From positions 1 to 41,357 of the forward strand of contig DYSI01000011.1 of the NCBI GenBank assembly GCA_020718275.1: a stretch of 41,357 bases of DNA. Direction: 5' to 3'. Below are positions 1 through 10,278 of the stretch, one piece after another (position 1 is the first letter of the stretch; every line of letters starts with the position of its first letter). The notes beneath the pieces were generated by a model. The model was not told the origin of the DNA, made no database searches, and saw nothing but the letters and a program-made list of their open reading frames with translations. The stretch comes from Draconibacterium orientale (lineage in GTDB: Bacteria > Bacteroidota > Bacteroidia > Bacteroidales > UBA1556). Position numbers and translations under genes: made by a program.

Positions 1-2197
<2,197 letters not shown>

Positions 2198-2220
2198 TTA
2201 AATTTGATTAAAATCCCAGC

Positions 2221-2264
2221 AACCTAGAAAGCCTCCTATTTAAGAAGTCTTTCTAGGTTTTTGA
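2221..2264 (+). terminator. Rho-independent terminator of the collagen-like gene
   Basis: A perfect 11-bp inverted repeat (AACCTAGAAAG at 2221-2231, CTTTCTAGGTT at 2249-2259) with a 17-nt loop is followed by a short T run, 24 nt after the stop codon. The remaining ~180 bp up to the next gene show no confident promoter. Confidence 0.8.
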
Positions 2265-2444
2265 GTGAAATTGTGTAGCTTGTTCTGTTCAAAACCCGAT
2301 GAAAATTTACGGAGAGCACAACATTGAAGTTGATTCTTCAATAGTTAAAAATTAGGTTAACAATTCAAGTTTAACAGACCTAAATAATCATTTGAAAGAA
2401 ATACTATCCTGTTGTGAAAAATAAATAAAGTAAAATTTACCCTA

Positions 2445-4319
2445 ATGGCATATAATAACTTAAAAGAATTCATCGAACTACTTGAAAGAGAGAATGAAAT
2501 TATTCGAATTTCAACTCCAGTAAATTCGCATTTAGAAATTTCTGAACTCAATGACCGAATGATAAAAACGGGGGGTAAAGCGCTACTGTTTGAGCAAGTA
2601 GATAATTCAGAATTTCCAGTTTTAGTAAATGCAATGGGAACTGAGCGAAGATTAGAACTTGCTTTTAAAGTCAATAATATTGAAGAGGTAAGCGGTAGGA
2701 TTGAAAAATTATTCGAAATACTCCAAAGTTCAAAAGGAAATTGGTGGGCAAAACTTAAAGTCCTCCCTCAATTGCGCGAGATTGCATCATGGACTCCAAA
2801 AAGAAGTTCAAAACGAGGAAGTTGCCAAGAAATTGAAATGCTGGATACCAACTTATTAAAATTGCCAGTGTTAACTACATGGCCATTTGATGGAGGTCCG
2901 TTTATTACTTTTCCTGTTGTACATAGTATTTCAGTTGAGCATAATGCCCATAATATGGGAATGTATAGAATGCAAGTATTTGACAAACAGACGACAGGAA
3001 TGCACTGGCATTTACATAAGGGGGGGGCCAATCATTACAAAGAATACAAAAAACTAGCTAAGCGAATGCCTGTAACCGTCACTTTGGGTGGTGATCCGGC
3101 ATATACTTATGCCGCCACGGCACCACTACCAGAAGAAATTGACGAATATTTATTAGCAGGCTTTTTGCGAAAAAAAGCTGTAAAACTTGTCAAGTGTTTA
3201 ACCAATGACATTTATATACCCGAAGATGTAGATTTTGTGATTGAAGGTTACGTTGATCCACAAGAGGATTTAGTTTTAGAAGGTCCTTTTGGAGACCATA
3301 CTGGATATTATTCACTGGCAGACTTTTACCCCAAATTTCATGTTACCAAAATAACTCATCGCAGAAGTGCCATTTATCCCGCAACGGTAGTTGGGATCCC
3401 ACCTCAAGAGGATGCTTTTATTGGCTTGGCGACTGAAAAAATATTTCTTGCACCTATTAAAAAAACTATGATACCAGAGATGGTAGATATGCATATGCCA
3501 ATGGAAGGAGTTTTTCATAATATTGTATTAAATAGCATCGAAAAGACTTTTCCCGGACAGAGTAATAAAGTTATGAATGCTTTATGGGGAGCAGGACAAA
3601 TGATGTTTAATAAATACCTCCTTATTTTTGACCATGACATTTCGCTTACTAACTATAAGCAGGTATTGAAACGTCTTTTAGAAGTAGTAGACCCAATCAA
3701 TGACATCCTGATAAGTCGTGGACCAATGGATGTTTTAGACCATGCCTCCATAAAGTTTGCCGAAGGTGGTAAAATGGGAATTGATGCTACAAAAAAAGTA
3801 TCATTTATAAAAACTACGCCTGAAATATCGAAATTAGCGATTGAAAAGATTGAGCAAGTGATAGAAATCAACGATTATTTTATTAATGAGGGTCTAGGAT
3901 TATTGCTCATTAAACTGAAAAAATCAAAGAACATTGCTAGAATTGTTGCGAATGAATTAATAAGCAAACGATTAATTAGGGAGGTGAAATTTGTTGTTTT
4001 TGTGGAAGCGGTAGCTGATATCACAGAATTTGGAGATCTAGTTTGGCGAGTAGCAAATAATTCGGATCCCGGAAGGGATTGCTTTTACGTTCAGGAACAA
4101 GCCGGAATTACAGCAGCCTGTTTATTTATAGATGGATTGCGGAAAGATAAGTTGAATGATGTATTTGATAGGGCGTGGCCAAATATCGTATGCATGGATG
4201 AAGAAACCATAGATAAAGTTGATAGAAAATGGAATGAGTATAAGATAGGACCCTTTATTGAGTCACCGTCGAAAAAATACAGAAGCCAACTATATCCTGG
4301 CAAAGAAACCGCAGACTAA
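2445..4319 (+). CDS. UbiD-family decarboxylase (menaquinone biosynthesis type)
   Basis: This is a 624-residue UbiD-superfamily protein, which uses prenylated FMN to remove a carboxylate from an aromatic or unsaturated acid. The family signature EGPFGDHTGYY is at about 279-289, with the conserved Glu at 279. Later family blocks such as GVFHNIVLNSI and GKMGIDATKK are present. It is longer than E. coli UbiD (~500) because of a C-terminal extension of ~120 residues, which is usual for the Bacteroidota menaquinone decarboxylase. The substrate is inferred: a futalosine-pathway naphthoate or another quinone precursor. The gene starts at ATG, stands alone on this strand, and converges with the SUI1 gene with only 2 nt between stop codons. 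A partner prenyl-FMN synthase (UbiX) is not in the window. Confidence 0.88.
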   Translation: MAYNNLKEFIELLERENEIIRISTPVNSHLEISELNDRMIKTGGKALLFEQVDNSEFPVLVNAMGTERRLELAFKVNNIEEVSGRIEKLFEILQSSKGNWWAKLKVLPQLREIASWTPKRSSKRGSCQEIEMLDTNLLKLPVLTTWPFDGGPFITFPVVHSISVEHNAHNMGMYRMQVFDKQTTGMHWHLHKGGANHYKEYKKLAKRMPVTVTLGGDPAYTYAATAPLPEEIDEYLLAGFLRKKAVKLVKCLTNDIYIPEDVDFVIEGYVDPQEDLVLEGPFGDHTGYYSLADFYPKFHVTKITHRRSAIYPATVVGIPPQEDAFIGLATEKIFLAPIKKTMIPEMVDMHMPMEGVFHNIVLNSIEKTFPGQSNKVMNALWGAGQMMFNKYLLIFDHDISLTNYKQVLKRLLEVVDPINDILISRGPMDVLDHASIKFAEGGKMGIDATKKVSFIKTTPEISKLAIEKIEQVIEINDYFINEGLGLLLIKLKKSKNIARIVANELISKRLIREVKFVVFVEAVADITEFGDLVWRVANNSDPGRDCFYVQEQAGITAACLFIDGLRKDKLNDVFDRAWPNIVCMDEETIDKVDRKWNEYKIGPFIESPSKKYRSQLYPGKETAD

Positions 4320-4321
4320 CC

Positions 4322-4651
4322 TTAACCTCCAGCTTTTTTAGCTTTATAGCCAGCGGCAGTTAGAAGGTTAACGACTTTATCGCGAAAATCACCTTGAATA
4401 AGAATCTCAGCATCTTTGACGGTGCCTCCTGTGCCACATTTTGATTTAAGCATTTTACCAATTTCTTGCAAATCCTGCTCGCTACCAACAAATCCACGAA
4501 CAGTAGTCACTACCTTATTGCCCCCTTTACGTACCAACCATACTTTCAAGTCCTGTAAGGATGGGCTTAGGGTTTGACTTTCTGATTTTTCAACTTTTAC
4601 ATTTAGATTTCGATTAGTTGAAAATACAATTCGATTATTAGGTTCTGCCAT
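4322..4651 (-). CDS. SUI1/YciH-family translation factor (eIF1-like)
   Basis: This 109-residue protein matches the bacterial YciH/SUI1 family. After a variable N-terminal third it has the SUI1 core: KVWLVRKGGNKVVTTVRGF, then KSKCGTGGTVKD and a closing helix VVNLLTAAGYKAKKAGG. Eukaryotic eIF1 proofreads start-codon choice; the bacterial members bind the small ribosomal subunit, but their cellular role is less settled. It is the second gene of a two-gene operon, starting 1 nt after the stop of the lipid-kinase gene, so translation is probably coupled. The family call is firm; the role is inferred. Confidence 0.9.
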   Translation of the reverse strand: MAEPNNRIVFSTNRNLNVKVEKSESQTLSPSLQDLKVWLVRKGGNKVVTTVRGFVGSEQDLQEIGKMLKSKCGTGGTVKDAEILIQGDFRDKVVNLLTAAGYKAKKAGG

Positions 4652-4652
4652 T

Positions 4653-5564
4653 TCAGATCAAATTCATTTTAGATTTAGGTACTATCATATTTATCATTTG
4701 TCCTTTCACCTTTACTTTCAATATATTAGCGCCCTGCTTAGCATCACCATCCAAATGGTAAATATTGGAGTTTTGCTCCAGAATTACTTCACGTACTCTT
4801 ATGATTTCAAGGTATTTGCCTTGTTCCAATTTTCCAGTCATTAATTGTTCGACGAAGAAAGGAGAATATATTTTTGCAAAAGGCTTGACTATACAAAGAT
4901 CCATAAACCCATCAATGACCGAGGCATTTGGAGAAATTAAAGCATTATTTCCGAACTGAGAAGAATTGGCAAAACTTATTAAAAAGGCTTCACGTTGAAG
5001 CTCAATACCATCAACCACTAATTTATATTCCTGAGATTTGTAATTAGAAAACTCCGACAAAATAATTCTTGCATAGGTAACGAGTCCGCGTCTTTCCGCA
5101 TTTTGAAATTGGTAGGCTACATGCGCATCAAAGCCAACCCCCGAAACATTGGCAGAATAATTTTTATTCACTTTTAGCACATCAATAGCTTGAACATTAC
5201 CTTTATAAATAACATTAAGCGCGTCATTTAATTTTAATGGTAGATGAAGATGACGAGCCAATCCGTTACCAGATCCGCTTGGAACTATTCCCATGGTAAC
5301 CCCAGATTTTCCAATACCATTCAACACTTCATTCACCGTTCCGTCGCCACCAACGGCAATAATCGCATCATATTTTTCCTTTACGTATGCTTTTGCATAT
5401 TCCTTAGCGTCATTAGCTTTTTGCGTATACTCTATGCTAGTTTGAACACCTTTGTTTTTGTAAAAGTCATAAATCTTAGCTCCAAAATCTAATTTACTTT
5501 GGGTACCTGAAACCGGATTGATTATAAAAACAATTTTCCGCTCTTTAAGATTGCGCTTTTTCAT
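4653..5564 (-). CDS. Diacylglycerol kinase-like lipid kinase (YegS/BmrU/LCB5 type)
   Basis: The 303 residues show the DAGK catalytic fold: INPVSG near residue 15-20, the nucleotide-binding GGDGTVNEVLNG at 72-83, and GIVPSGSGNGLARHL shortly after. This is the expected size for a soluble YegS-type kinase, which phosphorylates diacylglycerol, phosphatidylglycerol or a sphingoid base with ATP. Bacteroidota make sphingolipids, so a sphingosine-like substrate is possible, but nothing here proves it. A promoter with a good -33 and -7 lies at 5625-5653. The gene leads an operon with the SUI1 factor 1 nt downstream. Confidence 0.9.
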   Translation of the reverse strand: MKKRNLKERKIVFIINPVSGTQSKLDFGAKIYDFYKNKGVQTSIEYTQKANDAKEYAKAYVKEKYDAIIAVGGDGTVNEVLNGIGKSGVTMGIVPSGSGNGLARHLHLPLKLNDALNVIYKGNVQAIDVLKVNKNYSANVSGVGFDAHVAYQFQNAERRGLVTYARIILSEFSNYKSQEYKLVVDGIELQREAFLISFANSSQFGNNALISPNASVIDGFMDLCIVKPFAKIYSPFFVEQLMTGKLEQGKYLEIIRVREVILEQNSNIYHLDGDAKQGANILKVKVKGQMINMIVPKSKMNLI

Positions 5565-5624
5565 GATATTCTATTTTAAACTTACCAGTAAAATTAGTGA
5601 TTTTAATCGATAAAAAAACCACAA

Positions 5625-5653
5625 CAAAATTAACCTATAACCTTATATTTCAA
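5625..5653 (-). promoter_or_regulatory. Bacteroidota-type promoter for the lipid kinase-SUI1 operon
   Basis: On the minus strand TTG (5651-5653) is followed after 18 nt by TAATTTTG (5625-5632), matching the TTG/TTTG-N17-23-TAnnTTTG consensus. The predicted leader is about 55 nt. Confidence 0.55.
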
Positions 5654-5669
5654 TAGTATACACCTATTT

Positions 5670-6515
5670 TTATGTGTTTACCAAAATTTCCTTAAGTTCA
5701 AAAGTCTGTTTGAGCACTATCCGTTTGAAACTATGTTCAACAGTGCAAGCTTCGTGATAGTAATCGTGTTCAAAAAACAAATAAATACCTTTTTCAGCGG
5801 CTTCATTCAAAAAGTTTTCCTTTTCGGTCAAACTCAACAAAGGCTGAATATCTGTTGCGGAAATGTAAGGCAAAGGAATGGAAGCAACGAATGGAATAAA
5901 GTCGCACATAAACGCAATTTGTTTTTCACCAAAATGAACAATCGGAACGATATTTCCAACCGTATGACCATCAAAAATTCGGAACTCAATATGCGGGATA
6001 TGAAAAGCTTGCGTCTCGATAAAACTGATTTTACCTGCATCTAAGATAGGGACAAAATTATCTTGAAAATAAGTCCCAGCCTCTCTTTTATTGGGATTCA
6101 TAGCCCACTCCCATTGTGCACGGCTCACCCAATGGCTGGCATTTGGAAAGAATAATTTAACCTCACCTTGCTCAATATAAGTAGCTCCGCCCACATGATC
6201 ATCATGCAAATGAGTCAAAATGACATCTGTTATCTCCAAATTGCTAATACCTAACTGCTCGAGTGATTTAGCTAGACTATGTTCGGGTTGAACGTATTTG
6301 TGCGAGTAATATTTATCGCCACGCTTGTTACCCATCCCAGCATCAATTAAGATTTTCCGGTCCTCTTGTTCAACTAAAAGCAAGCGGCTACTCATGAAAA
6401 TATAATTTAAATCGTCAGCAGGATATTGCTTTGACCAAAGTGTTTTAGGAATTAATCCAAAACCAGCTCCCCCATCCATCTTCCAATCTTCGGCTCGTAC
6501 GATATGTAATTGCAT
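5670..6515 (-). CDS. MBL-fold metallo-hydrolase
   Basis: A 281-residue metallo-beta-lactamase-fold hydrolase. The metal-binding motif HLHDDHVGG is at 102-110. Further likely ligands are His184 in GHTVGN, Asp205 in CDFIP, and His250 in FFEHD, so both metal sites look intact. There is no signal peptide, so it should be cytoplasmic. The overall layout resembles the group containing N-acyl homoserine lactonases and related hydrolases, but sequence alone does not give the substrate. It starts at ATG 6515, divergent from the 7TM-HD gene. No clear -7 element was seen for it. It is a single-gene unit ending ~105 bp before the lipid-kinase start. Confidence 0.88.
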   Translation of the reverse strand: MQLHIVRAEDWKMDGGAGFGLIPKTLWSKQYPADDLNYIFMSSRLLLVEQEDRKILIDAGMGNKRGDKYYSHKYVQPEHSLAKSLEQLGISNLEITDVILTHLHDDHVGGATYIEQGEVKLFFPNASHWVSRAQWEWAMNPNKREAGTYFQDNFVPILDAGKISFIETQAFHIPHIEFRIFDGHTVGNIVPIVHFGEKQIAFMCDFIPFVASIPLPYISATDIQPLLSLTEKENFLNEAAEKGIYLFFEHDYYHEACTVEHSFKRIVLKQTFELKEILVNT

Positions 6516-6564
6516 CTTTAATAATGTTTTATAAATAAATAATTGTACATTTGTACTTATTGAA

Positions 6565-6594
6565 TTGGCGGCTAAATTAGAAAAACTACCTTTG
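6565..6594 (+). promoter_or_regulatory. Bacteroidota-type promoter for the 7TM-HD gene
   Basis: TTG (6565-6567), a 19-nt spacer, and TACCTTTG (6587-6594) match the consensus fully. Start of transcription should be near 6600, giving a leader of about 70 nt. A TTGTAC direct repeat (6543-6548, 6551-6556) lies just upstream between the two divergent genes. Confidence 0.65.
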
Positions 6595-6670
6595 TCAATT
6601 CATAATTAAATTTAGAAATCGAATTAAACAATTATATATCATTCATTATTAAAGAGTTTAATAAATATTG

Positions 6671-8737
6671 ATGAAGAAAATCCTCTCCAACATACGTAAT
6701 AATTACTCAGAAATTTACAAAGTATTTCTGTTTTTGCTAACCATGATCATTTTAGTTTTGCTATTTCCTGAAAGTAAGCATTTTAGATATGAATACATTG
6801 AAGGAAGGCCTTGGCTATATGAAGATTTAATTGCCCCGATTGATTTTCCAATAAAGAAAACGCAAGCAGAAATAGAAGCCGAAAAGCTAACAATACAGCA
6901 AAAAAGTAAACTCTATTTTCGTTACGACCAAAAAGCTACCGACCAGCAAATGCAATACTTATCCAATATTTTTGATACTATTTGGATAGAAACTTATGGA
7001 TTTGGCGATCGCAAATCGTACCTCGCTAATAAAGAACAGTGTTTAAGTATCGGGTCAAAAATACTTGAAACAGGCCTAGTTAACCTACCCAAAAATTTAG
7101 CGGTTGGAGAATCCGACAAACTAGTGTACTTAATCAATAACAAGGAGGCAAAATCAGTCTTTTTAAACTATTTCTATAATGCCAAATCTGCCTATCTATT
7201 TACCCAAGAAGCGCTTTCTGAGGCTAAGGGAGTGCATGGAGAACTGATTTTAAATTTTCTGAACGACCATCTCAAACCAAACGTAAGCCTCGACAGTGTC
7301 AAAACCCGCTCAGAAAAAGAGTCGCAAATGGCTCAAATATCACCCAATAAAGGAATCGTGCTGAAAGGCCAACATCTGATTTCAAAAGGCGAAATTATTG
7401 ACAACGAAACTTTTAAGATACTAGAATCATTTAAATTCGACCTCGAAAGGCTATCTCGGAAATCGAATCTTGGATTGTATTTAGGTAAAATAATTCTTAT
7501 CAGCATTCCACTTTTAACCTTAGGTCTGTTTTTATTTTTCTTTCGCCCCGAAATAATGGAAGACAATAAGAATTTAATCATGATTTTTATTCTCATCATC
7601 AGCATGACCATTATCACAAGGCTTGTTGTAGAGTACGAAAGCACTTATACTTTGATGATTCCATTGATGATAAGTCCGATAATAATCCGCGCTTTCTATG
7701 ATTCAAGGCTAGCGCTCATTGTGCACATAATCACTATTATTCTCATCAGCTTTGTGGTTCCCGATAGTTTTAAGTTCATCTTTTTACAACTTATTACGGG
7801 TCTAATCACAATAATCAGTGTTGTAAAACTTCAGAAAAGATCTCAGTTCTTTTTTACAACCTTATATATCTTCATAAGTTACAGTGTGATTTATGTTGGT
7901 ATTGAACTAATTACAGAGGCACATTTAGAAAACATTAAATGGAACACTTTTATCTTTTTTGCAGTTTCTGCTGGTTTTACCTTGCTGTCTACACCTTTAA
8001 TATATCTTTTTGAGCGGCTTTTTGGGATGGTCACCGATGTGTCATTGTTGGAGTACGCCGATACGAATAATCCATTGTTGAAAGAACTGTCGAATGTAGC
8101 TCCTGGCACTTTCCAACACAGCATTCAGGTTTCAAATTTAGCAGAGGCCGCCGCAGACGAAATTGGCGCAAACGCATTATTGGTAAGGGCTGGCGCCATG
8201 TATCACGACATTGGGAAAATGGACAATCCAATGTATTTTACTGAAAATCAGCATGGAGCATATAGCCCACACGACGAATTAAGTTACGAAGAAAGTGCCA
8301 ATATCATCATTGGACACGTATTGGCCGGCGTAAAAAAAGCAAAAGAAAAAAATCTTCCTGATCAAATTATCGATTTTATAAGAACTCATCATGGAACTAA
8401 GCGGGTAGAATATTTCTACAGAATGCATAAGCGAGAATTACCTGATCAAGAAATACAAGTTAGCAAATTCACCTACCACGGCCCCATTCCTTTTTCGAAG
8501 GAAACAAGTGTGCTGATGATGGCCGACGCGGTGGAAGCCGCCTCACGAAGCCTTAAAAATCCAGATTCAAAATCCATTAACGATTTAGTGGATCAAATCA
8601 TCAAAAGCCAGTTGGATCAAGGGCAGTTTAACAATGCTAACATCAGTATTCGCGAAATAAATATCTCAAAAAATGTTTTTAAGAAGAAACTCCTAAACAT
8701 CAACCATTTAAGGATTGAATACCCCGAGGATGTTTAA
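6671..8737 (+). CDS. 7TM-HD (PgpH-type) cyclic-di-AMP phosphodiesterase
   Basis: The 688-residue protein has the layout of the 7TMR-HDED/7TM-HD family. There is one N-terminal membrane segment (about 15-33), a ~220-residue extracytoplasmic domain, a bundle of hydrophobic segments (about 270-455), and a C-terminal HD hydrolase domain. His483 in GTFQHS and the HD pair in YHDIGK (511-516) are the metal-binding residues; HHGT and the Asp of MMADAVEA complete the site. Characterised relatives (Listeria PgpH) hydrolyse c-di-AMP, so control of potassium and osmolyte balance is the likely role. An upstream TTG at 6668 is in frame, but the adjacent ATG at 6671 is preferred. A cyclase is not in this window. 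Confidence 0.9.
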   Translation: MKKILSNIRNNYSEIYKVFLFLLTMIILVLLFPESKHFRYEYIEGRPWLYEDLIAPIDFPIKKTQAEIEAEKLTIQQKSKLYFRYDQKATDQQMQYLSNIFDTIWIETYGFGDRKSYLANKEQCLSIGSKILETGLVNLPKNLAVGESDKLVYLINNKEAKSVFLNYFYNAKSAYLFTQEALSEAKGVHGELILNFLNDHLKPNVSLDSVKTRSEKESQMAQISPNKGIVLKGQHLISKGEIIDNETFKILESFKFDLERLSRKSNLGLYLGKIILISIPLLTLGLFLFFFRPEIMEDNKNLIMIFILIISMTIITRLVVEYESTYTLMIPLMISPIIIRAFYDSRLALIVHIITIILISFVVPDSFKFIFLQLITGLITIISVVKLQKRSQFFFTTLYIFISYSVIYVGIELITEAHLENIKWNTFIFFAVSAGFTLLSTPLIYLFERLFGMVTDVSLLEYADTNNPLLKELSNVAPGTFQHSIQVSNLAEAAADEIGANALLVRAGAMYHDIGKMDNPMYFTENQHGAYSPHDELSYEESANIIIGHVLAGVKKAKEKNLPDQIIDFIRTHHGTKRVEYFYRMHKRELPDQEIQVSKFTYHGPIPFSKETSVLMMADAVEAASRSLKNPDSKSINDLVDQIIKSQLDQGQFNNANISIREINISKNVFKKKLLNINHLRIEYPEDV

Positions 8738-8979
8738 TATTTATGAGTTTATAATTTGTCCTAATTGAATTCCCCGCAAAAGAATTGAAATAATATTTAG
8801 AATTAACAAATTCGTAACATATTGCTGATATTCTTTAACTTAGTTGGCTTGCAATCCAAACTAAATCTTAAGCAGAAGGACAATTTTTAACCCTTGGAGA
8901 AAATGTATTTTCAAAAGCAAAAAAGGCTTCAATCGAAACCTCTTATTGCAAATCAGAAACTACACTTAGGAAACCATCA

Positions 8980-9876
8980 CTATTCCATGGCTGCAGCTAA
9001 GGCAATCGACATTAACTTACTACGGTCGGTATCGCTTCGGCTTGTGAGCACTACAGGAACTTTAGCTCCCATAATCAGCGCAGCAGAAGTTGCGCCACCC
9101 AAAAAGTTTAGGGATTTATAAAGGATATTAGCAGAATAAATATCGGAAGTAAGAATTAGATCCACATCACCAGCCACCGGACTATCAATTCCTTTATGGT
9201 GAGCTGCCTCTAATGAAACCGCATTATCAAGAGCCAGAGGACCATCGACAATACAACCGCTAATCTGATTTCTCCGATTCATCATCGTTAGCAGCGCAGC
9301 ATCTGTGGAAGGTTGCATTTTGATATTGACCGTTTCCACGGCACCGATAACAGCCACTTTAGGCAGGGCAAGTCCCAATTTGTGAAATGCCTCTACCCCA
9401 TTATTTAGGATGGCGACTTTCTCCCCAAATTCGGGTTCAACATTGAGCGCTGCGTCTGATAATCCGATTAATTTATGATAAAATGGTGATTCAAACAAAG
9501 CAAAATGGGATAAAGTATCGCTATGTCGTAATCCATTTTCTTTATCCAAGATTGCTTTTAAAAAAGGACCAGAGCTAACCAAACCCTTCATCAATATATC
9601 TGCATTACCGAGTCGAATTTGCTCAACAGCCTTTATTGCGGCTTTGTTTGGATTAGATTCTTCAATAAGCTGAATACCATGAAGATTGAGCTTAATATGT
9701 GCCGCAATTTTTTCAATTTCAGCAATATTTCCAACCAAAACTGGAACAATAATATCTAGTTCAATAGCCGCTTTAAGTGCTAGTAGCACTGGCTCATCAG
9801 CAGCAGCGGCTACTACAACGCGTCGCTTTGTCTTTGTTTTGGCTACTTCAATTAATTCAGAAAGTTTTGTCAACAT
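8980..9876 (-). CDS. ptb: Phosphate butyryltransferase (phosphate acyltransferase family)
   Basis: A 298-residue member of the PTA/PTB family, the right size for Ptb (about 300) and shorter than full-length Pta. Family features include DILMKGLVSSGPFLKAIL, the conserved GLRHSDTLSHF block, DAALNVEP, and the closing GAKVPVVLTSRSD. It moves an acyl group between CoA and phosphate; the exact acyl chain (butyryl, branched or acetyl) cannot be read from sequence. In many Bacteroidota ptb sits directly before butyrate kinase (buk), but no kinase gene is adjacent here. It has its own promoter at 9918-9946. The 240 bp between this gene and the convergent HD gene contains nothing I can support. Confidence 0.85.
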   Translation of the reverse strand: MLTKLSELIEVAKTKTKRRVVVAAAADEPVLLALKAAIELDIIVPVLVGNIAEIEKIAAHIKLNLHGIQLIEESNPNKAAIKAVEQIRLGNADILMKGLVSSGPFLKAILDKENGLRHSDTLSHFALFESPFYHKLIGLSDAALNVEPEFGEKVAILNNGVEAFHKLGLALPKVAVIGAVETVNIKMQPSTDAALLTMMNRRNQISGCIVDGPLALDNAVSLEAAHHKGIDSPVAGDVDLILTSDIYSANILYKSLNFLGGATSAALIMGAKVPVVLTSRSDTDRSKLMSIALAAAME

Positions 9877-9917
9877 ACCACGATAGTTTAAGTACTGATT
9901 TATAATAATTTAGTTCG

Positions 9918-9946
9918 CAAAAATAATCTATTTAGCTCGTTTCAAA
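9918..9946 (-). promoter_or_regulatory. Promoter candidate for ptb
   Basis: Minus strand TTTG (9943-9946), 17-nt spacer, TATTTTTG (9918-9925). It matches the consensus at the short end of the spacer range and gives a leader of about 35 nt. Confidence 0.5.
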
Positions 9947-10133
9947 ACAATTATCGGTACAATATTTCCAATTCATAAATTGATAATATTCATTCAAAGC
10001 GATAGTTATTTTAAATTAAACAATTTATACACTTGAACATCAACAAATTAAAATAAAAGATCGCTATATATCATGGTATTTGAGAACTCAAACTATTTGG
10101 TTATGAATCCGGCAATTGATCTTAAAACAAAAA

Positions 10134-10244
10134 ATGAAAAATGCAATAGTTAAGGAGTTTTTAATAGCTTTGTCATCGGCCTTGAACTGGAATTTATTTG
10201 GCAAAAAACTGAGTAAAATCAAAAGCTATCTGCTGAGTCGGTGA
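10134..10244 (+). CDS. Possible small ORF, 36 residues, unknown
   Basis: The 400-bp gap between ptb and the mechanosensitive channel holds one protein-like small frame, beginning MKNAIVKEFLIALSSALNW and ending in a Lys-rich stretch GKKLSKIKSYLLSR. It would make an amphipathic, basic peptide. No convincing ribosome binding site or promoter precedes it, and it ends 34 nt before the channel start. I do not recognise it; it may be chance. The rest of the gap shows no hairpin or promoter I can support. Confidence 0.25.
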   Translation: MKNAIVKEFLIALSSALNWNLFGKKLSKIKSYLLSR

Positions 10245-10278
10245 ACAAAAAAACAAGAGATTATCAACCCAAATCATT

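Noticed and set aside
8894-9121. A 75-residue plus-strand frame beginning MEKMYF
   Set aside because: It starts at TTG, most of it is antisense to ptb, and it has no promoter or protein-like signature.
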